Shown here: positions 32,073 through 44,479 of the stretch, one piece after another
How positions within the stretch are numbered: the stretch's first letter is position 1
Layout: the number at the start of each line of letters is the position of its first letter
Source of the DNA: Hemerocallis citrina
Lineage: Eukaryota > Streptophyta > Magnoliopsida > Asparagales > Asphodelaceae
DNA length: 64,000 bases
Direction: 5' to 3'
Assembly: GCA_017893485.1 (NCBI GenBank)
Contig: CM030362.1
Coordinates: 31,414,089 to 31,478,088 of the forward strand
Notes under the pieces: model-generated
The model's input: only the letters and a program-made list of their open reading frames with translations
What the model was told of the DNA's origin: nothing
Database searches by the model: none
Translations under genes and position numbers: made by a program

Positions 32073-32326
32073 CTCAACTGCACTGCACGCCAACACAGAC
32101 AATACATTCTAGACATTACTCATTAAGCAGTTAAAATTCCCACCTTTTCCAAGGATATGGAGGAAAAAAAACTATAGGTGTCATCTTGCCATCAGATTGC
32201 AGGACTTATTTTAAGTAAGACCTTTGTGATTAGCTGCGGTGTATAAACAGGACAGACAAAAGTAAGGTGTTTGCAAGTGTGAAGAAAGCAAAACAAACAT
32301 ATCATCAACATCACATTGCCTCTTAC

Positions 32327-32417
32327 CTCATCTTATCTGCTTCATCTATTTGCTTCCTGAAATTCCAATCTCCACCATGGCCTCTAAAATCCCCAATTTT
32401 TTGGATCAGGTAGGTGA
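32327..32417 (-). pseudogene. Exon-like island, unknown protein
   Basis: Minus strand: acceptor tttgcag, 91 bp with one open frame (TYLIQKIGDFRGHGGDWNFR and on to DEADKMR), donor GAG|GTAAGA. The phase (2 nt left over) would join it to the acid phosphatase-like exon at 32072, giving an uninterrupted frame if that exon starts at GATGAAGG. The peptide is not one I recognise. Diverged, more damaged copies of the surrounding DNA occur near 41.2-41.5 kb. Confidence 0.45.
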
Positions 32418-32816
32418 CTGCAAATCGAGGAAATAGAGTTTTCATGAGAAATAATGCAGTAGAAATCAATAGTCCAATCGCCCCAGACTAGGGTTTTCGT
32501 CTGAACGGAACTGATCTTTATGATTTGAAACAGAAGCCAAATTAGGGTGTGTGCCCAAAATTATCTTATGGGGCGTAGTTTTCTTAGTTAAATTTATGCT
32601 TAAGTTTGGGTATAATGTCATATTATATGATATTATGATCCTGTCCAGTGTCCTACTTATACAAATTTTGCTGTGTATAATACTGATCCATGCTTCCTAG
32701 TTAACAGTAACATGGTTTGTGATTGGAATGTAAACAGTCAGGAAAGAAGACTCCTTATAAAGTTATCAGTAAATAACTTTCAGTTTTGGCACATTTCTAG
32801 CTAAATTTACATATAC

Positions 32817-32901
32817 CTCCTTCCCTTGCTCAAATCTAGCATCAAATCTCACACCAACAGAGACAATCCAGTTCCATGTTGAATCTGTCCCGTCTTCAAA
32901 C
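32817..32901 (-). pseudogene. Exon-like island, unknown protein (duplicated at 54.35 kb)
   Basis: Minus strand: acceptor tgatttcag, 85 bp open as FEDGTDSTWNWIVSVGVRFD plus ARFEQGKE, donor GAG|GTATAT. A diverged copy at about 54320-54400 shares the flanks and DGT core but has a stop. The next island upstream on the minus strand, near 33060-33000 (YEDKKKG.., stop within), is matched by 54464-54529. The conserved splice borders argue that these are decayed copies of one multi-exon gene. The protein is not recognised. Confidence 0.5.
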
Positions 32902-32999
32902 CTGAAATCAAAAGAAGAGTGCTTTAAAATCTGTGTGCAAAACGAAAATTTAGGTTACAAGGATCCTTCACTTCTGGTTAATATCTACACATACCTCCT

Positions 33000-34850
33000 C
33001 CTTCCCAAATCAGATCCGCCCCAAACCTATCCCATCACCCTTCTTTTTATCTTCATACCTGAAATCAAATATATATAAAAAAAAGAGGCTTTAATGTCTT
33101 TGCTAAAAAATATTTATAAGAAGGAAAAAAAAAGGAAGGCAAAAAAGAGGATTTTTTCCCTCTAATTTGACGGTGATGAGAAATCGTCCTTCACTTTTAG
33201 CCAATTTTGGAACCAACCTTCTCCAAATTTGTTGGAGATCGGTTTTCTTTACTCTGTTATGTGATTAATTAATAACAGATTTGAGTTTTTCTTTCCAAAA
33301 GTCAACAAATTTTTATTTAAAACAAAGGAAGAGAAGAACTATATAACTCTTGTTCGTAGTGTACAATATCCTATCAATCTAACGGGCAAGTAAGAAATAT
33401 CGATGAAGTGTCGTTATCAGTAACAAGCAGGTGTTCGAGAAGTGCTGATGAAGTCGCATTATCAGATACATGTGAGGTAACAAGCAGGTGTTCGAGGAGT
33501 GCCGATGAAATGTCATTATCAGATACACGTGAGGTAACCGAAAGCTACAAATGACACTGATGCGTGGATCTTTTGATGTGGATACACTCTTCTTTCCAAT
33601 TTCCCATAAGAACAACTTTGGGTGGGCTGTCTTTAGTCTATGCTCATCAATTTACAAAATTGCTTAAGATTACTTTGACAGATAGGACTTGAAAATATGT
33701 GTAACATATGTAATAGAAATCATAACATGAGCTTAAAAGAGCATAAAAAATATAAATTGTGATAGTAGAGAGATTAGGTCCATTGTTGCTTAAGATTACT
33801 ATGACAGATAGGACTTGAAAAATAAATTGTTTATTAGGCGCCATTGTCCCAACTAATAAACTCAATTCACTCTCTATAACTCACTCTCTTATAGTTAACC
33901 ATAAAACCTACTTTGCTTCGGTTGTTTCTGATACATGCATTTAAATACGTGTTAGAAAATTAGATCAACCTTGATATGCTTGTTTAATTGTGATTCACAG
34001 GGTTATTTGGATGAAACGTTTGACTAATTGCATGCTTCTATAATCGCTAGATTACCATAATAAACAATTTGAATGTGTTAATGCTAATGATGCATGAACA
34101 TGATTGTTGATAGTCATTATGAACTCTCTATTTATACTTTATGTTCTTGTTGCATTTACTTCCCTTTCCTTGAGGTTCTGCATACTTCCAATCATATGCA
34201 AATTAAGAGGCAGGAGGAAATTTTTCCATATATGCAGTAAGCTAAATGGAATTTCAGAGAAAATAGAACCGAGGATTCACTTAAACAAAATAATGATTAA
34301 CGAAAAAAGCTAATCCACTGAATAGAATTGAGGATTCCATCCCTCCCTTACTATCATTCTCTACCTTTTAACTTTGTATCCAATGACTTATAAAAGATAT
34401 GTTTTTGAGTATATTCTGAGTGGAGGACAATGTATGCAAGATGCAATGTTAATACCTCTCTACCACCACTAAAACTTACCTATGTTTGTCATAACTCTGT
34501 AGCCAAACAAGATCTATTGATCAAGAACAATCAGTTTCCTTTTAAGGCACACCATTGATAGACTTCGATTATGAATGAATACTAATGCTAGTAAGAAAAA
34601 TAAACACATGCAAGTTTATGAGCAAGAGACTTACATCAATCCACTTAATAAGATATGCATGGTGAAGCAATCCCTTTCTTCATGCCTACACAATGGAAAT
34701 TGATCCTCACCATTACCTACAACAGATAATCCAAATCAAATAGCAATGAAATAATTATTAACAACCCTAATATCTTCGTTAATTCGTATGGAAAACAAGA
34801 AAAATCATGTTTGTACCCAAACAAAAAAGTAAAATCAGTACGCATGCAGA
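33000..34850. other. Duplicated intergenic/intronic DNA
   Basis: About 32990-33250 matches 54450-54690 (including a CCTCTAATTTGACGG block that translates on the minus strand as EGRFLITVKLE). About 33240-33420 matches 40160-40300. A 58-bp direct repeat (TAACAAGCAGGTGTTCGAG) occurs at 33421 and 33479. About 34560-34720 resembles 41620-41760. No complete gene is seen. Confidence 0.5.
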
Positions 34851-34861
34851 TGCCATCTTAC

Positions 34862-34970
34862 CATCACATTGCAGGACTGATGTTGTGTGGCCAATTTGCA
34901 GGAACCACCAATCACCTCTGCCGCAAAGTGTCTGAGGCCAATTGCAGCAACGACAATAAGTCCAACCAAT
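34862..34970 (-). pseudogene. Exon-like island with hydrophobic stretch
   Basis: The minus strand reads RLVGLIVVAAIGLRHFAAEV then IGGSCKLATQHQSCNVM, followed by a strong donor ATG|GTAAGA. Shorter, damaged relatives of the CTTACCATCACATTGCAGGAC border lie near 32180, 41065 and 52480, so the island belongs to the same duplicated series. The first residues could form a membrane-spanning helix. I do not recognise the protein. Confidence 0.4.
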
Positions 34971-35151
34971 CTTGTGATGGGATGTGTATATATATAGGAG
35001 AGAGACAGACCCTGGTGCCTGTAAATGCGATATGAAAGTAACAGCCCATCAGCAAAATTTCTCTTAGTGAAGTTACGGAATAGAAAGTAAATAGTAAGTA
35101 CATTCAAGATGCTCAAACTATTTGATTAATACTGTAATTGAATCCTTTCTG

Positions 35152-38100
35152 TGTAACATCTATTTTTTTTATTCCTTAATTATTTGGTTTAAATTATTTT
35201 TAAATATGTTTTTGAGTATATTTACCCTTATTAATTGATTTTATTTGTATTAGAATGATTAAATTGATATTTGGGGGTAAACGAGAAAAATTGGAAATAT
35301 AAGAGTTTTGAGATGAGTTTTCTCGGAGACGAATCTGAATTGACCCAAAATTTTCTGGAGTATTTCTTGGATATAGGGGGTTTGATAAATGATAAATTTT
35401 GGAGTTATTAAACTATAGTCTGAAGTTGAATGTATTTTTCCAAAAATATTGCGATATTCGTATATATATACATTTATATGTATTATTATTGTTCATAACT
35501 ATTGATTTTGATTATAACTATGCATAAAAATGCACTTCTAATTTTATTTTATGTTTGGGATGAATTTAAGTATATTATGGAGTGATTTTTACAAGAAAAC
35601 CCAAGAAAAGTTAACTAGAAGGGTATATATATATATACCTATGGTCAAATAGGGACTTACATGAAATTTTGCCACTATATTTACTTTTCCATGCCTTTTT
35701 CCCCTTCCCCATTATGAACCGACCAGACCCTCCCCCTTTCCTCATCCGGCCATGCATGGAGTGCAAAACACTAGCCAATTTAACTCCCTTTTTCAAGAAA
35801 AAAAATGAGGGTTTAGGTCAATTTCGAGGCGTTCTATTCATTTTTGGCGTTTATTTGCGAGAATAGTGCTTGGAAGGTGAGAATTAGGGAACTTTATTTT
35901 ATGTGATTATATGATTTTGTGTTTTAATTGCTAGAAAATGATACAGGAGGGTAAGTAGGTGATGCCGGTAATTATAGAGAAGAAAGATTGTTAAGAAATT
36001 GATTGGTTTGTGAATTATAAATTAATTAGTGTGTTGGCTTTAGAATTTGGATAATAAATAGAATAATTGATAGGTAAGAGTTATCGAAATCATTGTGAAT
36101 TGAGGGGAAACAATTTAGGATGAGTTTGGTGAAAATTTTATGGAGTTAGAACCCTGTTAGAAACTCGTGAATACGTGTATAACATGCATGCACGCCGGGG
36201 GTTCGGTCAAATGCCCGAGCGAGATTTAGGAGAGAATTTGTTAGATTCAGAGGTGTAATTGAGTTTTATTAATATTGTTTAACCCTAATTTGAGAAATTC
36301 GGAGAATTGGATGAAAGTAAGTAGATATTCGGGGATTTCCCTTAAAGGGCTCCTCCGATCGCTAAGTGAGTTTTTGTATTGGGACCCGAATTCGAAATCT
36401 ATCGATGTAACTCACCTACATATGTCATTTGTGATGCGTGGGTGAAGACGGATTCGAATTTGGAGGTTTGTAGGTCAAGTTTTGAGTTTTGAGCTAATCG
36501 GTCCTATAATTTTCTATTTAGGCTGAAAAAATTGAACTTTGATTGGATACCGGACGGACGTGGGACGTCGTTTACTTGATCCGTCCGGTATGTTGTATCT
36601 ATGTATATTTTATGTTGTGGCCAAATTTCGTGGCTTTTTGATATATTTTGTAAAAGTTATGCTAAAAATGATTTTGAAGGAAAATACGGATTTTTAAGAG
36701 CCCGAAAATGAGTTTTTGTGATATTTGGGAAAATTAACTATTTTAAGTATATAAAACCTATATTATGGATTATTTTGACGTGTTAAAGCATAAAAATTGA
36801 ATATATTAAGCGGTTTATATATATTTTTACCCCGTGCATGTTTCGTGCATGTTTTTGGGTATGTAAGCCGATATAGGTGATTTGGTATATATGGAGCCTT
36901 ATGTATGGGCTAGTATGTTATAATTGGATGTTATGAGGTTTAATTAGATGAAATAAGTGATTGTGGCCCTTTCTCTTGGAAACCCGCATATGTGGTGTAT
37001 GTTTGTGATACATATATATCATGGTAATGAATTGTGATGTGATAATTGATGAAATTAGTCGGTGGATATATGTTTATATTATAATTATGTTCGAAGTGAA
37101 TTAATGGGCAATAATATGATACTATTATGTGATGAATTATACATTTTGATACAATTACGATCTGGAATAACATGATTTAATTCTTTTATTCATAAGATAC
37201 CCTGGCGTATGCCTATATAGAATATAATGAGGTAATAAATAACATGGTATTCATAACGTGTGATGTTGTGGTAAAATAAATAGCTTGGTGCATTCATGTT
37301 ATACAAAAAGATGATATGGCGGTGTGATATGATTAAATGACAAAGTGTATGCATATAGGTGGTATAATGGTATGATAATTAATATCGTGGACACGGGATA
37401 TGCTTTAAAATGATAAGGTAAAATATAAGATGGTATGTGCTAATAAAATGAGATAATAATTCTCGTGGTTAAAGTTAAAGACATGACAAGTATTGGAAAT
37501 GAAATATGAGATGTTATGTGGTGATACTATGAGATGAAATGATGAAATGATTAATGTTAATAACAAATACATTTTGTTGACCAGAACCTACGGCAATCTT
37601 GGGGGTTTGGGCTAGACCTCCTAATACCCAAGCTATCGGCTTGAGGTGCGGTGTATGCATAAGACCCTTGGTGGGCAGCGATGCATAGTAAGACCCTTGG
37701 TGGGCAGCGATTTGTATTTGACAGAGCTATCGGCTTTAGTCTTGTTAGAGGCGTAAGACCCTTGGTGGGCAGCGATGCGTAAGACCCTTGGTGGGCAGCG
37801 ATGCGTGTTTGACAGAGCTATCGGCTCTAGTCTTGTTAGAGGCGTAAGACCCTTGGTGGGCAGCATTTTGTGGTTCCCTCGCTAGTTCGGCTAGGAGGAA
37901 GACGTAGCCTCGGACGCGAAAAACTCTTGGTGGGCAGCGTTCTGCGTGTTTATTGGGCTGTCGGCTTTCAGTATATTGGGATACTGTGGCTCACTGGTCG
38001 ACAAACTAATAAAATAAATAAGTGGAAATAAGAATGTGAAAGTAAAGAAAGTGGAATGTGAAAGTAAAGAAAGTGAAAAGTGAATTGTGAATGTGAAAGA

Positions 38101-40139
38101 AAGTGGTTATGAACGAAATAGAGTATGAAGGAATACGAGTGATGAGTTTGTATATGGAAATAAATGATAAATGAAGTATGTGGTCAAATTAAAATGAAAA
38201 AGTAAAAGAAGTATGTGTTATTGCGAATAGCATGAAGTAATTATACTACAAGAATAATTATTAAAGTGAAATATGGTATGATATGAGTTGATGCACCTTG
38301 AAATTGTGTCGAGGAACTACATGCTCGCTATTTCCGTGGGAATGGTGGGAACTACCTGCCTTGGCATAATTCGCAGGGTGAGCTGGTGAGTGGTTAATAT
38401 AATATCAATCGTGTGTAGTGGAAACGAAGAATAACGTAAAGTGAAGATGAAAAGTAATTGAAGTAAATAAATAACCAAGCTATCGGCTTGGGATGTGATG
38501 TGATATTACCCAAGTTCGGCTTGGGGTGCGGTGATTATTACCCACGCTATCGGTTTTGGGGTGTGATATGTTATTGCCCAAACTATGTTTGGGATATGGA
38601 GTATATTGTGATGAGAATGAAAGTGAAGTTAATGACGGCTTGTTATAAGTGAAAATGATAATAAGATATATTACTTACAAGAATGAGAAATGACTAAAGT
38701 GTTATAACAGGAGGAGAATGAGTTATAAAACATGCTTTTTATGCAATAAGATTGAGCATTCAAGTAAGTGATAAGCCAATGATGTGATGAAATGCAAGTA
38801 AATGGTAATGTGCAATGAGATGTTAGGTAAGACATGAATGAATGTGGTAGTATGAGAATGAATGCATATGTTTATGATGTGATACGTGATATAATACAAT
38901 AAAATAAATTAACTACTATTTGGAAGATCGAAATTATATGCCTGTATTATGAGAGTGGTTATGAAAATGGTTATTAAAGAAAGTATGTTGTAATATGAGT
39001 TTGTATACCTTGGAAGTGGGTTGGGGAACTACTCGCCCGCTATTTCTATGGAAATGGTGAAAACTACCTGCCTTGGCACAAGTCCCAGGGTGAGTGAGAG
39101 AGTTGTTGATATGATGCAAGTAAATGAAGTGCATGGCTAAATAAAGACGAAGAAAATATATAAGAGCATCCTGTGATTATTTATATAAATAAAGAAATGC
39201 TGATGTGACGATAATTGTGGAAAGATGAATTCAAATAGAAAAGTAATGGATTGTATGTGATATGCAAATGTGAAATAAGGATATATATGAGGTTAGTATG
39301 AAGCATATAGTGAAATGTGTGAGGTTATGGATAATTATATAGTTGGATGCAGATTTGAAGAGTATTTTGATATAAAATCGTATTGGTGATGTTTTTATGT
39401 TCAGATTTCAGGTTGCATCTTCTTATCTTGATGTTTGTAAGTTTAATTTATTTTCTTTATACAATTTAATGATTTATTAGATTAATAATTATACTCACAC
39501 CAGAAATGGCTAACCCCTGTTGTTTTCTGGAGGTTAGGGGGTCCTTCCTTGAGGGTGGACAACCCTAACTCTCCTGCAGGTTTGCTAGCAGCCAGTGAGG
39601 GAGATATAGAGTTAGATATTACATTTGTTGGGATGATAGATTATTTATGTATTTAGCATATGAAGAAATGTAGGCAGTTAATGTATTATTTTGTAATAAA
39701 GTGAAAATATATAGATATAGTGCTGTGACGAGGTAAGAAAGCCCGTACCCACCTTGTTGTGGAGTACTGGGTTCTGTGTTTGGTTTTTGGAAAATTTTTC
39801 TATTACTTATATAAGTTTTAAAAGGAAATTTATGGTTTTTAAATTATAATTGATATTATGTTGTGAGTTTGGCCCCCCAGTGCATATTATTTATACTGTC
39901 TGTGTGATTCTGCTCATTTTGGCCTGCGGAGCCCATGATTATAATGCCTGTGTTGTGAGCTACGGAATTTAGAGCAGAATTGCGTAAGCTTTTTATGTTT
40001 CGGGGCAGAAATTTCAGGGGACTCTGCCAAAATTTTATTTGAAATATACCTATCTTAGTTTATGTTTAAAGTGATATAGAAATTGAAAGAATTGAATTTA
40101 GAGGTTTAGTTTTTTTTTAAAAAAAATTGGGGTGTTACA
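35152..40139 (+). mobile_element. Solo LTR (about 5.0 kb), probably chromovirus gypsy
   Basis: The 4988-bp unit starts TGTAACATC and ends GGGGTGTTACA. A 5-bp duplication TTCTG flanks it (35147-35151 and 40140-40144). No PBS, PPT or coding sequence lies between, so it is a single long LTR left by LTR-LTR recombination. TGTAACA..TGTTACA ends and multi-kilobase length fit Tekay/Del-type gypsy elements; lineage is inferred. It contains internal repeat clusters at 37.6-38.0 kb and two copies of a GGAACTAC..CTACCTGCCTTGGCA block (about 38310 and 39020). Strand is arbitrary. Confidence 0.85.
37600..37945. repeat. Internal LTR repeats (AAGACCCTTGGTGGGCAGCG)
   Basis: Within the solo LTR the 20-mer AAGACCCTTGGTGGGCAGCG occurs five times, with one more diverged copy (aactcttggtgggcagcg). 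It is interspersed with GACAGAGCTATCGGCT(T/C)TAGTC copies. Variants of the second motif (agctatcggcttgggg) recur near 38470-38560. Confidence 0.88.
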
Positions 40140-40144
40140 TTCTG

Positions 40145-41902
40145 CATGATAAAGATTGGTCCTATAATAGGTTTAGTTTCTTTTCCCATAGTTATCAACA
40201 AATATTTTATTTGGGCAAAGGATGAGTAGAGCAACACCACTCTTGTATGTAGTGTACGAATTCCCATTAATATAAGAGAAGCATGTAAGAAATATTAGAC
40301 ATGTAATTGAGGACTAGAGGAGTGCCCTCCAAGAAGGGTCGTTGACTGACCAATGACACCAAAGATTTCTCAACCTCAATTCCATCATTATTGTCTCTCG
40401 TTGAATTCTGTGAATTAAATCAGGCATTGGGGAAACAAGTAAAGAACATTTAAGATAGAAAACATGAGATGTTGAATTAGACATAGTATCCATGCTTATT
40501 TCCTCCCCTCCCAGATACTAATGAACAAAGTGATGTCTTGATGAGCTAAGGACGGCATATGCTAATGAGTAATGAGTTCAATGTATGTGTTATGTTGTAT
40601 CCTAATCTACCAATATAGGTCACTATTGGCCTCATGGAATCCCTACAAAATGGTAGTAGGGGTATTCTATTTCAGGAAGACAGCTAGATGAACATGTTTA
40701 ACAGCCGAATATCTATTTAAGACTTATGTTTCCCGAGGGTAACAAGTGTGTCAATAACATTATAAACCTCCGTGCAGAGGCTAAAACAGACACCAGATTA
40801 AATAAGAGACTGCAAGTCTTGTGTCTTTCATATGCTCTGCCTGATGCAGATTCCAGAGGGGTTATATTCGTCAAGGTAATGTGTGTATATTTTTACATTC
40901 TATCAAAAAAATAAATTTGCAACATAGCCTGCAGTAACCGCAATATGTGCTAAGTGGAACACATGGATAATGTAGACTAAGAGACATGAAAAGAGCAGGC
41001 AAAGTAAATAAAAAGAAAAAAAAAGTACACATTAAGAAAAAAAATGCAGATGCTAACCTTACCATCCACATTGAAGGACTAACAAAGCTGATCTTCAAGC
41101 TACCTACATTTGCAATTCCAGGGACCATATGAGGAACTACCTGCAACATTTGCAATTAACTGGGCATAAACAGAACAAACACAAAGTCAGGTGCTTGTAA
41201 GCGTGTTAAGAAAGTAAAAGAAATAAACACTCACATTTCCTCACTTTTCACCATCTTTCCCAACTTCTGATTCCTTGCTTCATCTCTCTACCTTCGGAAA
41301 TCCCAATTGTGATTAGCTGTTGAGTGTAATAAACAAACTAGAAACGATAGCTAGTTGTCCATAAGCGTGTGAAGAAAATAAAACAAACTTAGCAATAAAG
41401 AAATACTTACATTAACTCTATCTTTCTGCTCATCTCCATCTTACCTTCACTTCTTTCTGCTTCATCTCTCCTTGCCCTACGAAAACCCAATTTCTAACAT
41501 TGCCAGTACTGGGGCGTCAAAGAAAAAAATAAATTATATGATTAAGTATATTTTATGTGGAGCCAAATGCATGCATTCTTTAGCCAAACAACATATTAAA
41601 CAATTGGTTTCCTTGGCCACACCGTCGAGACTATGACTATGCATGAATGCTAATGCTAGTAACAAAAAGTCAACATATGCCAAAGGGACTTATACATTAA
41701 TCCTTTTAATACGATATGCATTGTGGAACAGTCCCTTTCTGCATGCCTACACAATCACAACTGATTGATCTCAGTTTGTGTATAGTGAACCAAGTGCTCC
41801 CAGTGTATGCGAAGAGAGTGAAGAGATTGAGAAGAAGTATAGTGTGAGAATAGTGGGGTTGTAACACTAACAGAGCACGTGAATGTACTTTGAGTGGCTG
41901 TA
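40145..41902. other. Duplicated non-TE block
   Basis: About 40160-40300 matches 33240-33420. About 41045-41520 contains two versions of a segment similar to 32160-32400. About 41620-41760 matches 34560-34720. These are decayed copies of the exon-bearing block. No intact frame is seen. Confidence 0.5.
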
Positions 41903-41916
41903 TAAAATTGTTAGTG

Positions 41917-43748
41917 TTTTTTTTTTGATCAATCGGATAGAGTCTTGCGACTCCAGCCACCAACAAAAATTATATTAATAAGAAAATAATCGTACAATTT
42001 TACAAGACGTAAAATCAAACACACCAAAGACACCCAACAGGAATAACTCGACCCCTAGAGGGCAACCAAACGTGGATTACAAACGGCGACAAAGAAAAAA
42101 AAGGCAACGCCGGGAGAACAGTCCGCAGAAGAGACGCACAGGTGACGATCCAAAGTGGCCGCGAGGATGGCCAAGCAGCTGGAAGGGGTAGGGAAATCAA
42201 GTGCATCTCTGGCTCCTGGTCGTAGAAAAGTAGTACCCAAACACGTCCGAAAAGAAGACCTGCTGCGATGAGAACACCGGAGGAGCGGTGCAGCCCGAAG
42301 GAACACCCATCACGCTGAGCGCTCAGCACGCTAAGCAGCCTCCAAAAGGTACAGTCGACTAGGGGAGGGCAAGCAACCGGAGCTGAACCCACCCTACCGA
42401 TACGACCACGCCTAAGAGAGAAAAGAGCGCCGGCTAAGCGTAGGAGCAATTTAAGCTCGGAAAGGGGTCAGGAGACCCAAATGCGCTCTAGAGAGAAAAG
42501 AGGTCAAACAACCGCACCACCAAGGGGAAGCCCAAGCAGCCCCAACCATGAATGTCGTGATAAACGAACAACAAGGATCAATCCAGATCACAGAAAACAC
42601 CGAACACAAAATACAAAGATAAGGGCCAGAGGCCGAAGCCAACCACCAAAAAACGACCTGAAACCATCTACAGATAAGATGCTACAAATTAGAACGATAT
42701 GCAAAGATCCCCCTCAAGCAGCTGCGCAGCCACTAAAACCCCAGGTTCCAAAAAAGAATTGTAACAAGGGATCAAAATCATAAAGAAAGAAGAAAGCATA
42801 ATAAAGGCCTATGTATAGATAAGAGCAAGTAGCGCTAATAACTTCTATTACAAACAAGAAGAGGTAACAAACTAAAAGCGCTAAAATCAAGTAGCGAAAG
42901 TAGCTTCCAGTGCAAACAGCTCAAAGGCATAATCCACAGATGCCTCAGAGCATCCAAAGAGAGTAAGTAAGAACAATTCATAGGAAACATAGCAGCCACA
43001 AAAGAAGACAACAGTCAGCCTTATAATCAGTTATACCATACAAAGTAAGGTTGAGTAAGGGGGAGAGGAGAAGACGATAAATTCCAACCGAGCTCAAAAA
43101 ACAGCACCTCCAAAAGATAGTAGTTAGAAGGTACATCTCAAAAGACCAGGATACCATCGTCTCCCGTTGGGAGGGCTCAGTCCTGCAATAAAGAGAAAGA
43201 GAAGGAAAAAACAGGGTAAGCCCTAAAATAGTTAAAAATGCGGTATTAAAGCCTGAAGCTTGCTAAGACAACAGTAAGAGTCATCTAATCTTTGATGAGC
43301 AAGAGGGTTAATGGCTCTAGAGTTCGAACCCGAGGCCCAAAGCTTAAACAGGAATAAGAAGTTATCTATAAGCGCAGACATAGGGGAACAGCGGTGCTGG
43401 AATAACCTCTTGTTCCTTTCCTTCCAAATTACCCAAATGATAATTTGAACCGATAAGATCCACGCACTTTGAAAAGAGGCAATCGACGTCTTAAAGGACC
43501 AACAGGAGGCTAAAGAAGGGGGGATCGAGCCAGTGTCCCACGCCAGAGTGCAAATCTTCCATAACGGGATAATGATCGGGCATTGAACAAAGAGATGATT
43601 AACATCTTCCGAGTGATGTGCACAAAAAGGGCAAAGCTGCCCCCACGCTAAGTTCCTTTTATTAAGATTTTCAACAGTGAGTAACTTGTTGTCGAACGCA
43701 AGCCACGAGGTGATTTTCACCTTGAGGTGATTTTCACCTTGAGGAGGC
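41917..43748 (-). mobile_element. 5'-truncated L1-type LINE with target-site duplication
   Basis: The minus strand ends in a poly(A) tail (T run at 41917-41926). The whole insert is flanked by the 14-bp duplication TAAAATTGTTAGTG (41903-41916 and 43749-43762). Only the end of ORF2 is retained, followed by about 1.2 kb of 3' UTR. An 18-bp tandem duplication (GGTGATTTTCACCTTGA) sits at the 5' junction (about 43709-43745). The frame is largely open, so the insertion is younger than the LINEs at 5.4 and 22 kb. Confidence 0.92.
43232..43720 (-). pseudogene. LINE ORF2 C-terminal zf-RVT domain
   Basis: 162 open codons: KITSWLAFDNKLLTVENLNK, then LCPFCAHHSEDVNHLFVQCP and IIIWVIWKERNKRLFQ. This is a complete zinc-binding reverse-transcriptase C-terminal domain (C-x2-C..H-x3-C spacing) with the I-W-x-x-W-K-E-R-N signature. 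The Met is internal, since homology runs into the truncated 5' junction. The RT and endonuclease are missing, so no function remains. The 3' UTR (42000-43230) has spurious frames on both strands. Confidence 0.9.
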
Positions 43749-43762
43749 TAAAATTGTTAGTG

Positions 43763-44170
43763 TTGAGTGATTCTTTTTTCTCTTGTATTAAATTTGACAC
43801 AAGTCCTCTCTATAAAAGTATATTTGCAATCAAGCCCCTTCCTATTTTACTCTTACTGCTATCACGCTTGGCATGTACCCAGTGGTAGACTCAAGAGATG
43901 TTTTTTAAGGCGGGCAAAATTACAAGTAATTTTCTAATTTCTAGCGGACACAAAAAGCAATTAAGGAGAAGCAAATTCTTTTAAAACTTGCATGTATTTT
44001 ATTATGAATGCTTTCAATTTCAGGGAGAAAAATTAACTTGATTGTTAGTCTTTTGTTGTAGTCTATCCCTGCAAGTAAAAAAAAAATCAAATATAGTACT
44101 GGATATATAGTAGTCATTCATGCTTGTGCCTTTTTGGTTCGGAGAAAGGATTGGAACAATTTATACTTAA
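43763..44170. other. Intergenic, nothing recognised
   Basis: AT-rich DNA without identifiable features. Confidence 0.4.
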
Positions 44171-44449
44171 CTAATCAAGATTAACGAAATTAGGGTGGGC
44201 AAATTGGGGGTACTTAACTGAAATTGCTAAACCTAACAATACTAGTAGGGCAATTTTCAAAATGTTCAGGTAGCCTGAAGTGATCTCACTCTTACTGGCA
44301 TTGGCATTTTGTCGAACACCTACAGTACACTGGATACTGGCCAATGCATTGCTGGCCACCTCGTTAGCATTGAAGGCTGAGCGTGAAAAGACATGATTAT
44401 ACCTTCCTTTAAATAGGTTCCACATCAGATTAGCTCCCACATCAAACAT
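44171..44449 (-). CDS. Unidentified open frame with C-terminal membrane helix (possible exon)
   Basis: 92 codons on the minus strand ending at a natural TAG. The composition is protein-like, not low-complexity: MWNLFKGRYNHVFSRSAFNA, then NEVASNALASIQCTVGVRQ, then YLNILKIALLVLLGLAISV, the last a likely membrane-spanning segment, and a short tail. I do not recognise the family. It could be a terminal exon: homology-free DNA lies directly upstream and no start context is convincing. It could equally be a chance frame; confidence is low. Confidence 0.25.
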   Translation of the reverse strand: MFDVGANLMWNLFKGRYNHVFSRSAFNANEVASNALASIQCTVGVRQNANASKSEITSGYLNILKIALLVLLGLAISVKYPQFAHPNFVNLD

Positions 44450-44479
44450 ATCTAGTTTCTTATTCCCAACCAGTAAATA

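Noticed and set aside
42015..42449. 144-residue minus-strand frame in the LINE 3' UTR
   Set aside because: Lies after the ORF2 terminal domain and shows no recognisable motif; plus-strand frames overlap it equally well.
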